In this document: positions 35,545 through 44,157 of the stretch, piece by piece
How positions within the stretch are numbered: the stretch's first letter is position 1
How the letters are laid out: each line of letters starts with the position of its first letter
Assembly: GCA_016714815.1 (NCBI GenBank)
Contig: JADKBZ010000001.1
Span: forward strand, 1 to 64,000
Length of the DNA: 64,000 nucleotides
Source of the DNA: Holophagales bacterium
GTDB lineage: Bacteria > Acidobacteriota > Thermoanaerobaculia > UBA5066
Direction: 5' to 3'
The notes under the pieces: model-generated
The model's input: the letters and a program-made list of their open reading frames with translations, nothing else
What the model was told of the DNA's origin: nothing
Database searches by the model: none
Translations under genes and position numbers: made by a program

Positions 35545-37142
35545 GCTCCGCCGCCGGGCGGATCCGCGTCCCGGCGCTCGTCATCGGAACCGGGATCGCC
35601 GGCCTGACGGCCGCTCTCGCCCTCGCCAAGCGGGGCGTCCGCGTCCTTCTCCTGACGAAGGCCGACGACCCCGGCGACTGCAACACCGCGTGGGCGCAGG
35701 GCGGAATCATCTACTTCGGCCGGAAGGACTCCCCCGCCTCCCTCGTGAAGGACATCCTCGCCGCCGGCGCCGGCCTCTGCAACGCCGAGGCGGTCCGCTT
35801 CCTGGCGCAGGAAGGGCCCCGCGTCGTCGAGGAGATCCTGATCGGCGACGCCGGAGTGCCGTTCTCCAGGACTCGCGACGGGGACCTCGACTTCACGCGC
35901 GAGGGAGCCCACTCCGTCGCGCGGATCGTCCACTCGGCCGACGCGACCGGAAGGGCGATCGAGGCCGCCCTCCTCGCCCGCGTGAGGGCCGAGCGGAACG
36001 TGAAGATCTGGACCGGGGCGACGGCGATCGACCTCATCACCGCCCGCCACCACTCCACCGACGTCCAGCAGCGCTACGCCCTCCAGGACCCGTGCCTCGG
36101 AGCCTACGTCCTCGACGCGTCGGGATCCGTCCACACCGTCCTCGCCGACTTCACCGTCCTGGCCACGGGCGGCGTCGGCCGCCTCTTCCTCCACACGACG
36201 AACACGCGGCACGCCATCGGCGACGGCCTGACGATGGCCGCGCGCGCCGGCGCGGCCGTCCTGAACCTCGAGTACGTCCAGTTCCACCCGACGACGCTCT
36301 ACCACCCCGACGGCGACCGCTTCCTCATCTCCGAGGCTCTCCGGGGCGAAGGGGCCGTCCTCGTGAACCGCTCGGGCAAGGCGTTCATGCAGCGCTACGA
36401 CAAGGAGCGGAAGGACCTCGCCCCCCGCGACGTCGTGACGCGCGCCATCGTCGAGGAGATGACGACGCGCGGCGAGCCGTGCGTCTACCTCGACCTCGCC
36501 CACAACTACGAGGGGAAGGGAAAGGTCCCGATCCGCGACCGCTTCCCGACCATCGCGGCGACCTGCGCGAAGTTCGGGATCGACATCGCGACCGAGCCGA
36601 TCCCGGTCGTCCCCGCCGCGCACTACTTCTGCGGCGGCGTCCTCGCCGACCTCGAGGGGAAGACGACGATCCGCAACCTCTACGCCGTCGGAGAGACGAG
36701 CTGCACCGGCCTCCACGGGGCGAACCGCCTCGCGTCGACGTCGCTCCTGGAAGGGCTCGTCTGGGGAGCCCACGCCGCCCGCTCGATCGCGGACCGGATC
36801 GAGAAGGGGCACACGTTCGCCCCGTCGATGTTCCGGGCCATCCCCGACTGGAAGGCCCCGGGAGACGCCCACAACGAGGACCCCGCCCTCATCCAGCAGG
36901 ACTGGACGACGATCCGCAACACGATGTGGAACTACGTCGGCATCGTCCGGACGGGAGAGCGGCTCGGCCGCGCCGTGGCCGACATCCGCGACCTCGAGAA
37001 GCGCCTCTCGCGCTTCTACCACGAGACGAAGATCTCCCACGAGATCGTCGACCTGATCCACGGAGTCCACGCGAGCCACCTCATCGCCCAGGCCGCGCTG
37101 AAGAACCCCGTCTCGAGAGGCTGCCACTACCGCCGGAACTGA
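35541..37142 (+). CDS. nadB: L-aspartate oxidase
   Basis: NadB oxidises aspartate to iminoaspartate in NAD synthesis. The 533-residue flavoprotein from GTG 35541 has the FAD motif VIGTGIAGLTAALALAKRG, the NTAWAQGGI and ATGRAIEAALL stretches, FHPTTLYH, HYFCGGV and GLHGANRLASTSLLEG of the succinate-dehydrogenase/aspartate-oxidase family. nadC precedes it with an overlap. nadA is not in the window. Confidence 0.92.
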   Translation: MSSAAGRIRVPALVIGTGIAGLTAALALAKRGVRVLLLTKADDPGDCNTAWAQGGIIYFGRKDSPASLVKDILAAGAGLCNAEAVRFLAQEGPRVVEEILIGDAGVPFSRTRDGDLDFTREGAHSVARIVHSADATGRAIEAALLARVRAERNVKIWTGATAIDLITARHHSTDVQQRYALQDPCLGAYVLDASGSVHTVLADFTVLATGGVGRLFLHTTNTRHAIGDGLTMAARAGAAVLNLEYVQFHPTTLYHPDGDRFLISEALRGEGAVLVNRSGKAFMQRYDKERKDLAPRDVVTRAIVEEMTTRGEPCVYLDLAHNYEGKGKVPIRDRFPTIAATCAKFGIDIATEPIPVVPAAHYFCGGVLADLEGKTTIRNLYAVGETSCTGLHGANRLASTSLLEGLVWGAHAARSIADRIEKGHTFAPSMFRAIPDWKAPGDAHNEDPALIQQDWTTIRNTMWNYVGIVRTGERLGRAVADIRDLEKRLSRFYHETKISHEIVDLIHGVHASHLIAQAALKNPVSRGCHYRRN

Positions 37143-37269
37143 CCGGGGGACCCCGGGGGACCGGGAGACCGGGGGACCGGGAGCACCCGAGCACCGGAGA
37201 TCCAGCTTCACCGTCACGTCGCTTCGGCGGGGGGCCGCGTGCGGTGCGGTACGTCTCGCGGCCGCCTGC

Positions 37270-37405
37270 TGCGCGCGCCCGACCCGCTTCCGAGTTCGCT
37301 GCGGCCGGGCGGGGGGCCCGCGCGAACTCGCTTCGCTCAAACACGCGCGCGGGCCTGATCCCCGCCCGGTCCTCGCGAACTCGAGCGGGTCCCCGTGCGT
37401 GCTCG
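37270..37405 (+). repeat. Diverged inverted repeat, left copy
   Basis: GCGCGCGCCCGACCCGC to GTGCGTGCTCG. Read by eye, it is similar along its length to the reverse complement of 37741-37879. Shared cores include CTCGCT(T/A)CGCTC, CACGCGCGCG and CCTGATCC in the same order. It may be a GC-rich intergenic repeat family of the genome. Confidence 0.55.
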
Positions 37406-37525
37406 GGGGCGGCTCGCGAGACGCACCGCCCCACCCGCGGCCGGCGCGCTTCAAGGATCCGAGGGGAGCCGCCTTAGGGACCGGAGGGTCAGTTCCGTTT
37501 TCCGTTGATTCGAAGCGAGGGACAG

Positions 37526-37578
<53 letters not shown>

Positions 37579-37740
37579 CGAGAGCAGGTCAGGTTCCGTT
37601 CCGCCGGGACTCTCAAGGAGCAAGCCGGTCGACTCTCAGCGGAAGTCGGCCTTGACCCCATCGCCACCATCGCCGGGGTCCTCGTTCTGCACGACGCCGG
37701 GGATCCGAGCGGGCGGGAGGGGTGTCCCGCGAGCGCCGTC

Positions 37741-37879
37741 CGAGCACGCGCGGGGCCCCGCACGGCTCCGCGAGCAGGCCGCCGGATCAGGCGAGCGCGC
37801 GCGTGCAACGAGCGTAGCGAGGCGTTCGCGCTCGCCCCGGCGGCCCGCGGAGCGGGGCCGATGCGGGTCGCGCGCACGG
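37741..37879 (-). repeat. Diverged inverted repeat, right copy
   Basis: The reverse-complement partner of 37270-37405, on the other side of the G run. The order of shared cores is preserved across about 140 bases. Together they could form a long imperfect stem or mark two insertions of one repeat family in opposite orientation. Confidence 0.55.
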
Positions 37880-37966
37880 AGGAGGCGCCGTGGGACGCCC
37901 CTCTCGTCCGCGACTCGTGCGGCACGATGAAGTGGATCTGGCCGGCTCCCGCCGTCTCCCGGCGGA

Positions 37967-38407
37967 TCAGACGCCGACCGGCGTGACGTGCACTTCGCGC
38001 CCTTCGCCCTTGACCGCTTTCGAGACGATGCAGTACTTCTCGGCGAGGGCCAGCGTCTTGGCCACGTCGGCCTCGCGCTCCGCCAGGAGCGCCGCGGGAA
38101 CGTGCGCGGAGAGGTGGATCTTCTCGACGCGGTAGCCGCCGGCCGGGTCGGCGCCGAGCTCGAGGGTCCCTTCGACGCGCGGGCTCTCGACGGGCAGCCG
38201 GAGCTTGGTCAGGAAGATCGCCCAGGTCTGGACGAAGCAGGCGAGGAGGGCTCCAAGGAGGAGCTCTTCGGGGTTCGTCCGGTCGGCGCGACCGCCGAGC
38301 GACGGCGCGCCTCCGAAGGCCGTCGTGAGGTGGCCGCTCGCGAGTTCGCCGGAGCGTTCGCCGGCGTCCCAGGTGACGGTGGCCGTGAACGAGTGCTCTT
38401 CCGACAT
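37967..38407 (-). CDS. OsmC family protein
   Basis: A 146-residue OsmC/Ohr-type protein from ATG (complement 38405-38407). FTATVTWDAGERSGELASGH, RTNPEELLLGALLACFVQTW and LAEKYCIVSKAVKG contain the two conserved cysteines (in ACFVQ and KYCIV) expected of peroxide- or redox-handling OsmC proteins. It is the last gene of the minus-strand envelope operon but may be transcribed alone. Confidence 0.85.
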   Translation of the reverse strand: MSEEHSFTATVTWDAGERSGELASGHLTTAFGGAPSLGGRADRTNPEELLLGALLACFVQTWAIFLTKLRLPVESPRVEGTLELGADPAGGYRVEKIHLSAHVPAALLAEREADVAKTLALAEKYCIVSKAVKGEGREVHVTPVGV

Positions 38408-38432
38408 CGGTCTCTCCTCTTGCCGGGCGCGG

Positions 38433-39785
38433 CTACTTCTGTTCCTCGGGGAGCTCGTCGGGGTTCCACCCTCTCGGCGCGGTCCAGGCCCGCGCCGAGA
38501 AGAAGGTCGTGAGGCCCAGGGCGACGAGGCCGCGGTTGCCGTTTCTCGAATCGAAGGCGTCGAGGACGCGGGCGACCTCGGGCGGGGCCGAGGCGGGGAC
38601 GACCATTCGAGAGCGGGCGAGGAGCCCCACGGGGGCTTCGCGCCGCGCGGCGGTCCAGGGGGCGTTCGCGTTCGCCTCCTCGTCGGGAGGCAGCGGGGCG
38701 ACGCCCGTCAGCGCGAGCGAGCCACGGAGAACGCAGAGGAGGAGGGGGAGGTCGCGGAAGACCGGGATCGCGGTCTCGAAGCGGAAGGTCTGGACCGGTT
38801 CGCGGGTGCCGGGCGCGGCGCCGTTGCCGGCGAACGCGTAGGGCCTCCGCGCGTGCCCCGCGTTGGCGACGAGCGACCAGACGAGGGCGACGGGCCAGAG
38901 CGGGAGCGAGAGGAGAAAGAGCGCGAGCCCTGCGATGCGGCTCCCGAGGCCCGCTCCGCGCGGCGCGCGAGGGGGCGGGAGGAGGTCGGTGAGGAGCGAC
39001 GTCGCTCCCGTCGCCGGGTCGACGACGAGGTTCTGGGAGACGACGACGGAGCGGAGCGCGACCCCTTCGGGGATGGCGGTCCGCGGCAGGACCGAGACGC
39101 CGTCGAGCGTGGCCTTCCCGAGAACGACCGCTTCCTCGGCGACCGTCGTCCCCCCCGTGAGCTTCGCGGAGCCGGCGACGATCGCGCGGGGCGAGAGGAC
39201 CGGCTTTCCCTCGGCGCGGTCGAGCGCGCTCCAGGCAGGGAGGCCGTCGAGCGGGGCCACGTCGAGGCCGACGTCGAGCGGGGCGTGCGCCGGGTCGAGC
39301 GTCCAGTCGGCGTCCGCGGGGTCGCGCGGCAGCTCGGTCTTCTTCAGCGCCTCCGGACGGATGCGCCACATTCCGAGGAGGCGATCCCCGGAGACGGCCG
39401 CCACGACCGGCTCGCTCCGGCGGACCGAACGCTCCACGAACTCTCCGAAGGCCGCCTCGACGGCGGCGTCGGCGCGGAGGACGAGCGTCTCTCCGTCGAG
39501 CCGGTGCTCGAGCCGGCGGAGGACGGCTCCCGTCGATTCGTCTTCCTCTCGACGGACGAACTCGAGCGCGATTCCCCAGCGGATTCCTTTTCCGAAGCGC
39601 TTCTCGACCTCGACGGCGCGCGGGCCGACGACGACGAGGGCCGACCGGATGCCGGCCGACACGAGGGATTCGAGGGCTCTTTCGAGGATCGGGGCGCCAC
39701 GCAGCGGCAGGAGGGCGGGGACGGTCTTTTCCGCGAGGGGGCCGAGGGCATGCCCGTCGCGGTCCGCGAGGAGAACGGTCGTCAT
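38433..39785 (-). CDS. Fusion of nucleotidyltransferase, left-handed beta-helix and sugar-transferase-like domain
   Basis: A 450-residue protein. Residues 1-170 resemble an NTP-sugar nucleotidyltransferase (PALLPLRGAPILERALESLV, SALVVVGPRAVEVEKRFG), although the usual GxGTR loop is altered. Residues 195-270 are hexapeptide-like repeats (IVAGSAKLTGGTTVAEEAVV). Residues 280-300 form a membrane helix (IAGLALFLLSLPLWPVALVW) followed by a PglC/WbaP-like region with LTGVAPLPPDE. It likely starts or modifies exopolysaccharide synthesis on undecaprenyl phosphate. Domain calls are by eye. Confidence 0.65.
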   Translation of the reverse strand: MTTVLLADRDGHALGPLAEKTVPALLPLRGAPILERALESLVSAGIRSALVVVGPRAVEVEKRFGKGIRWGIALEFVRREEDESTGAVLRRLEHRLDGETLVLRADAAVEAAFGEFVERSVRRSEPVVAAVSGDRLLGMWRIRPEALKKTELPRDPADADWTLDPAHAPLDVGLDVAPLDGLPAWSALDRAEGKPVLSPRAIVAGSAKLTGGTTVAEEAVVLGKATLDGVSVLPRTAIPEGVALRSVVVSQNLVVDPATGATSLLTDLLPPPRAPRGAGLGSRIAGLALFLLSLPLWPVALVWSLVANAGHARRPYAFAGNGAAPGTREPVQTFRFETAIPVFRDLPLLLCVLRGSLALTGVAPLPPDEEANANAPWTAARREAPVGLLARSRMVVPASAPPEVARVLDAFDSRNGNRGLVALGLTTFFSARAWTAPRGWNPDELPEEQK

Positions 39786-39795
39786 GGGCCGTCGA

Positions 39796-41529
39796 TTATG
39801 AGGGAGGGCGCGCGACGAAGACGCGGAGGCCGGTCGGCCTGCCCGCGCGCGCGTCGACCTCGGCCGTCACCTCGCGCGTGTTCACGATGAGCCAGGCGCG
39901 GACGAGCGGCGCCGGAGCGGCGGCCGCGTCGATCGACTTCTCCCGGTAGGCCCAGACGACCGTCGTGCCGAGGCGGGCCTCCTCGGCGATCCGCTCGACG
40001 GAAGGACGGTCGGCCCAGGTGATCCCGGTGCGGAAGAGGCGGAAGGCGAGCGCGTCGGGCTCGGGCGCCCGGAACGTGACGGCGCGCGGCGGGAGAGGAA
40101 GGAGCGCGGGCGCGACCTGTTCGGCGAGCGCCCGGGACCCCGTCCGGTGGACGAGGAGGTCGTGACGGATCGACCGCGCGGCCTCGAGCCCCTCCGAGAC
40201 GAGGAGGATGGAGAGGAAGACGGGCCCGACGCGCCGCCCGAAGCGGCGGGAGGCATCCCCCGAGGCGAGCCAGGCGGCGCCGGCGGTGCAGAGGACGATC
40301 GCCCCGAAGGCGCCGGCAGCCGTGAAGTGCTCCGCCGACCCGCCGTTGAAGAACGGCTCGCTCGACGTGACGACGAGAAGCCCCGCGAGCAGGAGAACGA
40401 ACAGTCCCGAGGCGATCGTCGCCGCAAGCTCGAAGCGGGACCGGACCAGCGAGCGCGGCCGGGTGAGGAGCGCCGCTCCTCCGAGCCCGGCGAGGGCCGA
40501 GAGGGCGGGAAGGACCGGCGTCGACGAGAGCTCGAGCGAGCCCGCCACCGCGACGAGGACGACGAGCTCGACGCCGTAGGCGCACCAGAGCGCCATGTGC
40601 GAGAGGCGCCGGTCCCCGCCGGTCGCGCCGGAGACGATCTCCTCTTCCCCGAGCGGCCGGGTCAGGTAGGCGATCCCGACGCCGACGAGAGGGAGGAGGA
40701 CGAAGAGCGTCTTGACGATCAGCCGGAGGTCGGCGCTCACGAGGGTGACGTCGGTCAGCTGCCGGAGCGCCTCCGGCGCGCTCCCGAACGCGCGCGCCAG
40801 ATACGCCCCAAGGGCCTCCGGGCGCAGGAGTGAGACGAGAAGGAACGGCAATCCCGCCGTCAGCAGGAAGGTGCCCGCCAGGAGGGCGAGCGTCCTCTTC
40901 GTGCGGCCGAGGGCGAAGAGGCGCGGCCGGAAGAGAAGGGCGACGAGGAGCGGAAGGACGAAGAGCCCCACGGCGTAGCCCTTCGTCAGGAAGCCGAGAC
41001 CGAAGAGGAGGCCGGCCAGGGGAGCCTCGCCGGGGCTGTCCTCCTCGAAGGCCCGGAGGCCGAAGATGATTCCGCCGAGGCCCAGGAGGGTCAGCATCGG
41101 CTCGACCGTCGCCGCGCGGCTCGCCAGGACGAGGGGCAGCGCGAGGGCGGCGAAGGCTCCCGCGATGTGCCCGGCGGGCTGGCCGTAGCCCCTTCTCACG
41201 ATCCGCTCGAGGACGAAGGCGGCGACGAGACCCGCGAAGACGGAGGGGAGGCGGATCGCCCACTCGTACGCGCCGAACGTCTTCACCATGACCGCGAGAA
41301 TCGCGGGAAAGAAGACCGGCATCCCGCTCGCGTCGCCGAGCGGCGTCGCGGAGAGAGAGAGGAGCTGGGGAAGGCCTCCCTCGACGAGGTTGCGGGCGCC
41401 CACCGCCCAGGCCCCCTCGTCGGGTCCGAACAGATCCGGCGACCCCAGCTTTACGAGCCGGAGGAGGAGGCCCGCGAAGAGGGCCAGGACGAACAGGAGG
41501 CGCCCGGACGCCCCCGGGTCGTCCGCCAT
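39796..41529 (-). CDS. Glycosyltransferase family 39 (ArnT/Pmt-like) membrane protein
   Basis: A 577-residue multi-spanning protein. ATG at complement 41527-41529 was chosen. The first periplasmic loop has SPDLFGPDEGAWAVGARNLV, where the DE pair is the GT39/GT83 catalytic signature, followed by about 11 hydrophobic helices and a soluble C-terminus of about 150 residues. Such enzymes use polyprenyl-linked sugars to glycosylate lipid A, proteins or polysaccharide. Acceptor unknown. It lies between the fusion protein and an unknown helical gene in one minus-strand operon. Confidence 0.75.
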   Translation of the reverse strand: MADDPGASGRLLFVLALFAGLLLRLVKLGSPDLFGPDEGAWAVGARNLVEGGLPQLLSLSATPLGDASGMPVFFPAILAVMVKTFGAYEWAIRLPSVFAGLVAAFVLERIVRRGYGQPAGHIAGAFAALALPLVLASRAATVEPMLTLLGLGGIIFGLRAFEEDSPGEAPLAGLLFGLGFLTKGYAVGLFVLPLLVALLFRPRLFALGRTKRTLALLAGTFLLTAGLPFLLVSLLRPEALGAYLARAFGSAPEALRQLTDVTLVSADLRLIVKTLFVLLPLVGVGIAYLTRPLGEEEIVSGATGGDRRLSHMALWCAYGVELVVLVAVAGSLELSSTPVLPALSALAGLGGAALLTRPRSLVRSRFELAATIASGLFVLLLAGLLVVTSSEPFFNGGSAEHFTAAGAFGAIVLCTAGAAWLASGDASRRFGRRVGPVFLSILLVSEGLEAARSIRHDLLVHRTGSRALAEQVAPALLPLPPRAVTFRAPEPDALAFRLFRTGITWADRPSVERIAEEARLGTTVVWAYREKSIDAAAAPAPLVRAWLIVNTREVTAEVDARAGRPTGLRVFVARPPS

Positions 41530-41589
41530 CTCGGTCACGGACGTCACGGCGGCGGAGTATACGGCCCGCTCTGCCGGCACTTCGGCGGC

Positions 41590-42756
41590 TCAGGCGCCGG
41601 CCGCCAGCGTCGCGAGGCGGACCACGAGCGCTTCGCGCGGGGCGTCGTCGGGCAGGTCGAGGAGGATCGGTGCGATCGGAAGGTCGCCGGGGTCCCAGTC
41701 GAGAAGGGTCGCCAGCGCCGGCGCGAGGCGTTCGGCGAAGGGCCAGTCGCGCACCGCGCGCCGTCCGGGAAGCTCGTCGCCGTGGCGGGCGCCGAAGAGG
41801 CCCGGACCCGTGGCGGCGCCGCGCCGGGCGGCCAGGGCGCGAAGGTAGTCGGTCCACGACGGCAGGTTCCGCCCGAGCCGCTGCTCCTCCAGCAGGCGCA
41901 GCACTTCGAGGAACCGGTCCGAGACCCTCCCCGCCTGGGTGCGCACCTCGGCGAGCGTCTCCGGCAGGTCGACGCCTCCGGCGGCCCCGACGGCTTCGCG
42001 GTGCCGCTGGACGACGTCCCGAAAACGGGTCCGCGTCATTCCGAGGTGGAGACCCTCGGGAGAAGATGCCGCGTCGACGGGAGCGGAGAGGAGACGGAGC
42101 TCGGCAGCGCGCTCGCCGTCGGTCGGCCGAAAGCGTCTCGCCGAAACGAGGAGCGCCGTGCCCAGCGCCAGGTCCACGGCGCGGATCGCCTCCTGGGAGG
42201 CCAGGACGGCGGCCCGTCCGGCGGACCGGCGCGAGAGCGCCCTCTCGGCCGCGAGGAACGCCGCCCCGCGCCGGACCAGGAGCTTGAGAGCTTCCAGGGT
42301 CGCCGGCTGCGCGCTCGCCAGCGACGCCATCGGCTCGAGGAGGCCGGGCGGGCCGGAGACGACGCGCGCCGCCGCGGCGCACTCGATCGACTCGAGGGTC
42401 GGCGGGAGGTGCGCGAGGGCCGAAAGGGACGCCGTCCCGACCCGCACCGCCGCGTGGCGCGGGCGGGCCGTGCCGGCGAGCTCGCGTCCGAGGTGCGGCG
42501 CGAGGGAGGCCGCGCGCCCCGGCGTCGCCTCGAGAACGACGAGGAGCTCGAAGGGCGCGCCGGTGACGAACGCCCCCGCGGCGTCGACCGTCGTCGGGGC
42601 CTCGCCCCGTCCGAGCGCCCCGCCGAGCGCGGCGCCGGCGAGCGCGCCTCCCGCGGCGTCCGCGAGACGCGACAGGAGCGCCGCGAGGGTCTCGCGGCAA
42701 TGCCGCTCGACCGCGGGGACGGCGGCCGCGGTGAAGGGACGTTCCTCTCCGGTCAC
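41590..42756 (-). CDS. Hypothetical protein, possibly a degenerate nucleotidyltransferase
   Basis: A 388-residue Ala/Leu-rich protein. GTG at complement 42756 overlaps the stop of the kinase-like gene. The segment ALGGALGRGE and FELLVVLEA has a weak likeness to nucleotidyltransferase GSxGRGE...L-V-Leu motifs, but this is only a suggestion. The rest is helical, with ALPGRRAVRDWPF-like and LLDWDPGDLPIAPILLDLPD stretches. Context is envelope polysaccharide. Confidence 0.6.
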   Translation of the reverse strand: MTGEERPFTAAAVPAVERHCRETLAALLSRLADAAGGALAGAALGGALGRGEAPTTVDAAGAFVTGAPFELLVVLEATPGRAASLAPHLGRELAGTARPRHAAVRVGTASLSALAHLPPTLESIECAAAARVVSGPPGLLEPMASLASAQPATLEALKLLVRRGAAFLAAERALSRRSAGRAAVLASQEAIRAVDLALGTALLVSARRFRPTDGERAAELRLLSAPVDAASSPEGLHLGMTRTRFRDVVQRHREAVGAAGGVDLPETLAEVRTQAGRVSDRFLEVLRLLEEQRLGRNLPSWTDYLRALAARRGAATGPGLFGARHGDELPGRRAVRDWPFAERLAPALATLLDWDPGDLPIAPILLDLPDDAPREALVVRLATLAAGA

Positions 42757-43193
42757 GAGACGTCGAGCTCCTCCACCCGGAGGTGGAGCGTGAGCCGGTT
42801 CTTCCCGCCTTCGGAGGCGTAGCGCAGCTCGTCGCAGGCCGCGCGGATGATCGGGAGGCCCATTCCCCCCTCGGGCCAGGTCGAGGGGTCGTCCGGGTCG
42901 GGCTCGCGGGGAGGCGGAACGAGAGTCGGGTCGAAGGAGATCCCGGAGTCGAGGACGGAGAGGGCGATCGACTTCCCCTCGCGGGCGAGCTCGACCTCCA
43001 CGCGTCCGCCGCGGCCGCCGTAGGCGTGCCGCACGACGTTCGTCGCCGCTTCGACGAGCGCGAGCTCGAGGAGAGAGCGCCGCTCGGAGGGGAGTCCCCA
43101 CTCGGCGAGGACGCCGTGGCACGCGGACGCGAGGAGTCGGACCGAAGGAAAGTCCGCCTCGATGGAGAGGTGGATCGTCCGGCGCCCTTTCAT
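42753..43193 (-). CDS. RsbW/SpoIIAB-like ATP-binding serine kinase or anti-sigma factor
   Basis: A 146-residue HATPase_c protein from ATG (complement 43191-43193). N-box LALVEAATNVVRHAYGGRG, G1 LSVLDSGISFDPTLV, G2 PEGGMGLPIIRAACDELRY, then GKNRLTLHLRVEE. These kinases phosphorylate anti-anti-sigma partners, so it may regulate a sigma factor controlling the operon. No STAS partner is in the window. Divergent from truA. Confidence 0.82.
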   Translation of the reverse strand: MKGRRTIHLSIEADFPSVRLLASACHGVLAEWGLPSERRSLLELALVEAATNVVRHAYGGRGGRVEVELAREGKSIALSVLDSGISFDPTLVPPPREPDPDDPSTWPEGGMGLPIIRAACDELRYASEGGKNRLTLHLRVEELDVS

Positions 43194-43245
43194 GAGGCTC
43201 CCCTCGATCATAGAGCCCCGCCCCCCGTACTGCGACAATGGAAGC

Positions 43246-44082
43246 GTGATCCCCAACCGAGTCCCCTCGAGCACCTCCGCCCCCACCGGCTCCGTCCTGC
43301 GTGCCACGATCGAATACGACGGCGGGCGCTACCGCGGGTGGCAGGCCCAGATCAACGCGCGCACCGTCGGCGGAACCCTTCTGGCGACGGCCCACGAGCT
43401 CTGGGGGCCGGGCGTCAGGGTCCACGGCGCCGGCCGGACCGACGCGGGCGTCCACGCCTTCGGCCAGGTCGCCTCCATCCACCTGCCGCCGCGCGTCCGC
43501 GTCTCCGACACCGCCGACGCGAGGAGGAAGTGGAACGACCTCCTCCCTCCCGACGTGAACGTCCTCTCCCTCGCCACGGCCGCGCCGACGTTCCACGCCC
43601 GTCACGACGCCGTGAAGCGCGTCTACCGCTACCGCATCTCGCGGCGGCGCACCGGTTTCGGGAAGCCGTTCGTCTACTGGGTGAGGGATTCGCTCGACGT
43701 CGGCGCGATGGAGCGCGCCGCCCGGCTCTTCGCGGGAAGGCACGACTTCAAGAGCTACTGCGAGAACCCGGAAGGCCACGACTCGACGATCGTCGTCGTC
43801 GAGCGCGCCGAGGTGACGGCGCCGCCCGAGGCCGACGGCCTCATCCTCGTGCGGATCTCCGCCTCGCACTTCCTCTGGAAGATGGTGCGGCGCGTCGTCG
43901 GAATCCTCATCGAGGTGGGAACCGGCCGGATGACGGAAAGGGACGTGGCCCGGCTCTTCGTGGAGCGCACCGGCGACCCGGCGCGGCTCACGGTCCCTCC
44001 CTCGGGCCTCTTTCTCGAGTCGGTCAGCTATCCCGGCGAGAGCGAACCCGTCCCGCCGCACCCGCTCCGGCCCGCCTACTGA
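43246..44082 (+). CDS. truA: tRNA pseudouridine38-40 synthase
   Basis: TruA isomerises uridines 38-40 in the anticodon stem. From GTG 43246 the 278-residue protein shows IEYDGGRYRGWQAQ, catalytic Asp66 in GAGRTDAGVHA, FHARHDAVKRVYRYRI and SASHFLWKMVRRVVG near the end. The ATG at 43238 is out of frame. Length and motifs are normal. Confidence 0.92.
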   Translation: MIPNRVPSSTSAPTGSVLRATIEYDGGRYRGWQAQINARTVGGTLLATAHELWGPGVRVHGAGRTDAGVHAFGQVASIHLPPRVRVSDTADARRKWNDLLPPDVNVLSLATAAPTFHARHDAVKRVYRYRISRRRTGFGKPFVYWVRDSLDVGAMERAARLFAGRHDFKSYCENPEGHDSTIVVVERAEVTAPPEADGLILVRISASHFLWKMVRRVVGILIEVGTGRMTERDVARLFVERTGDPARLTVPPSGLFLESVSYPGESEPVPPHPLRPAY

Positions 44083-44157
44083 GGCGTCCGGCCTCGCCGG
44101 CGCCGGGCGACCGGCACGTTTGACCCCCGGGAACGGACCGTGCTTACATCCCGCCCC

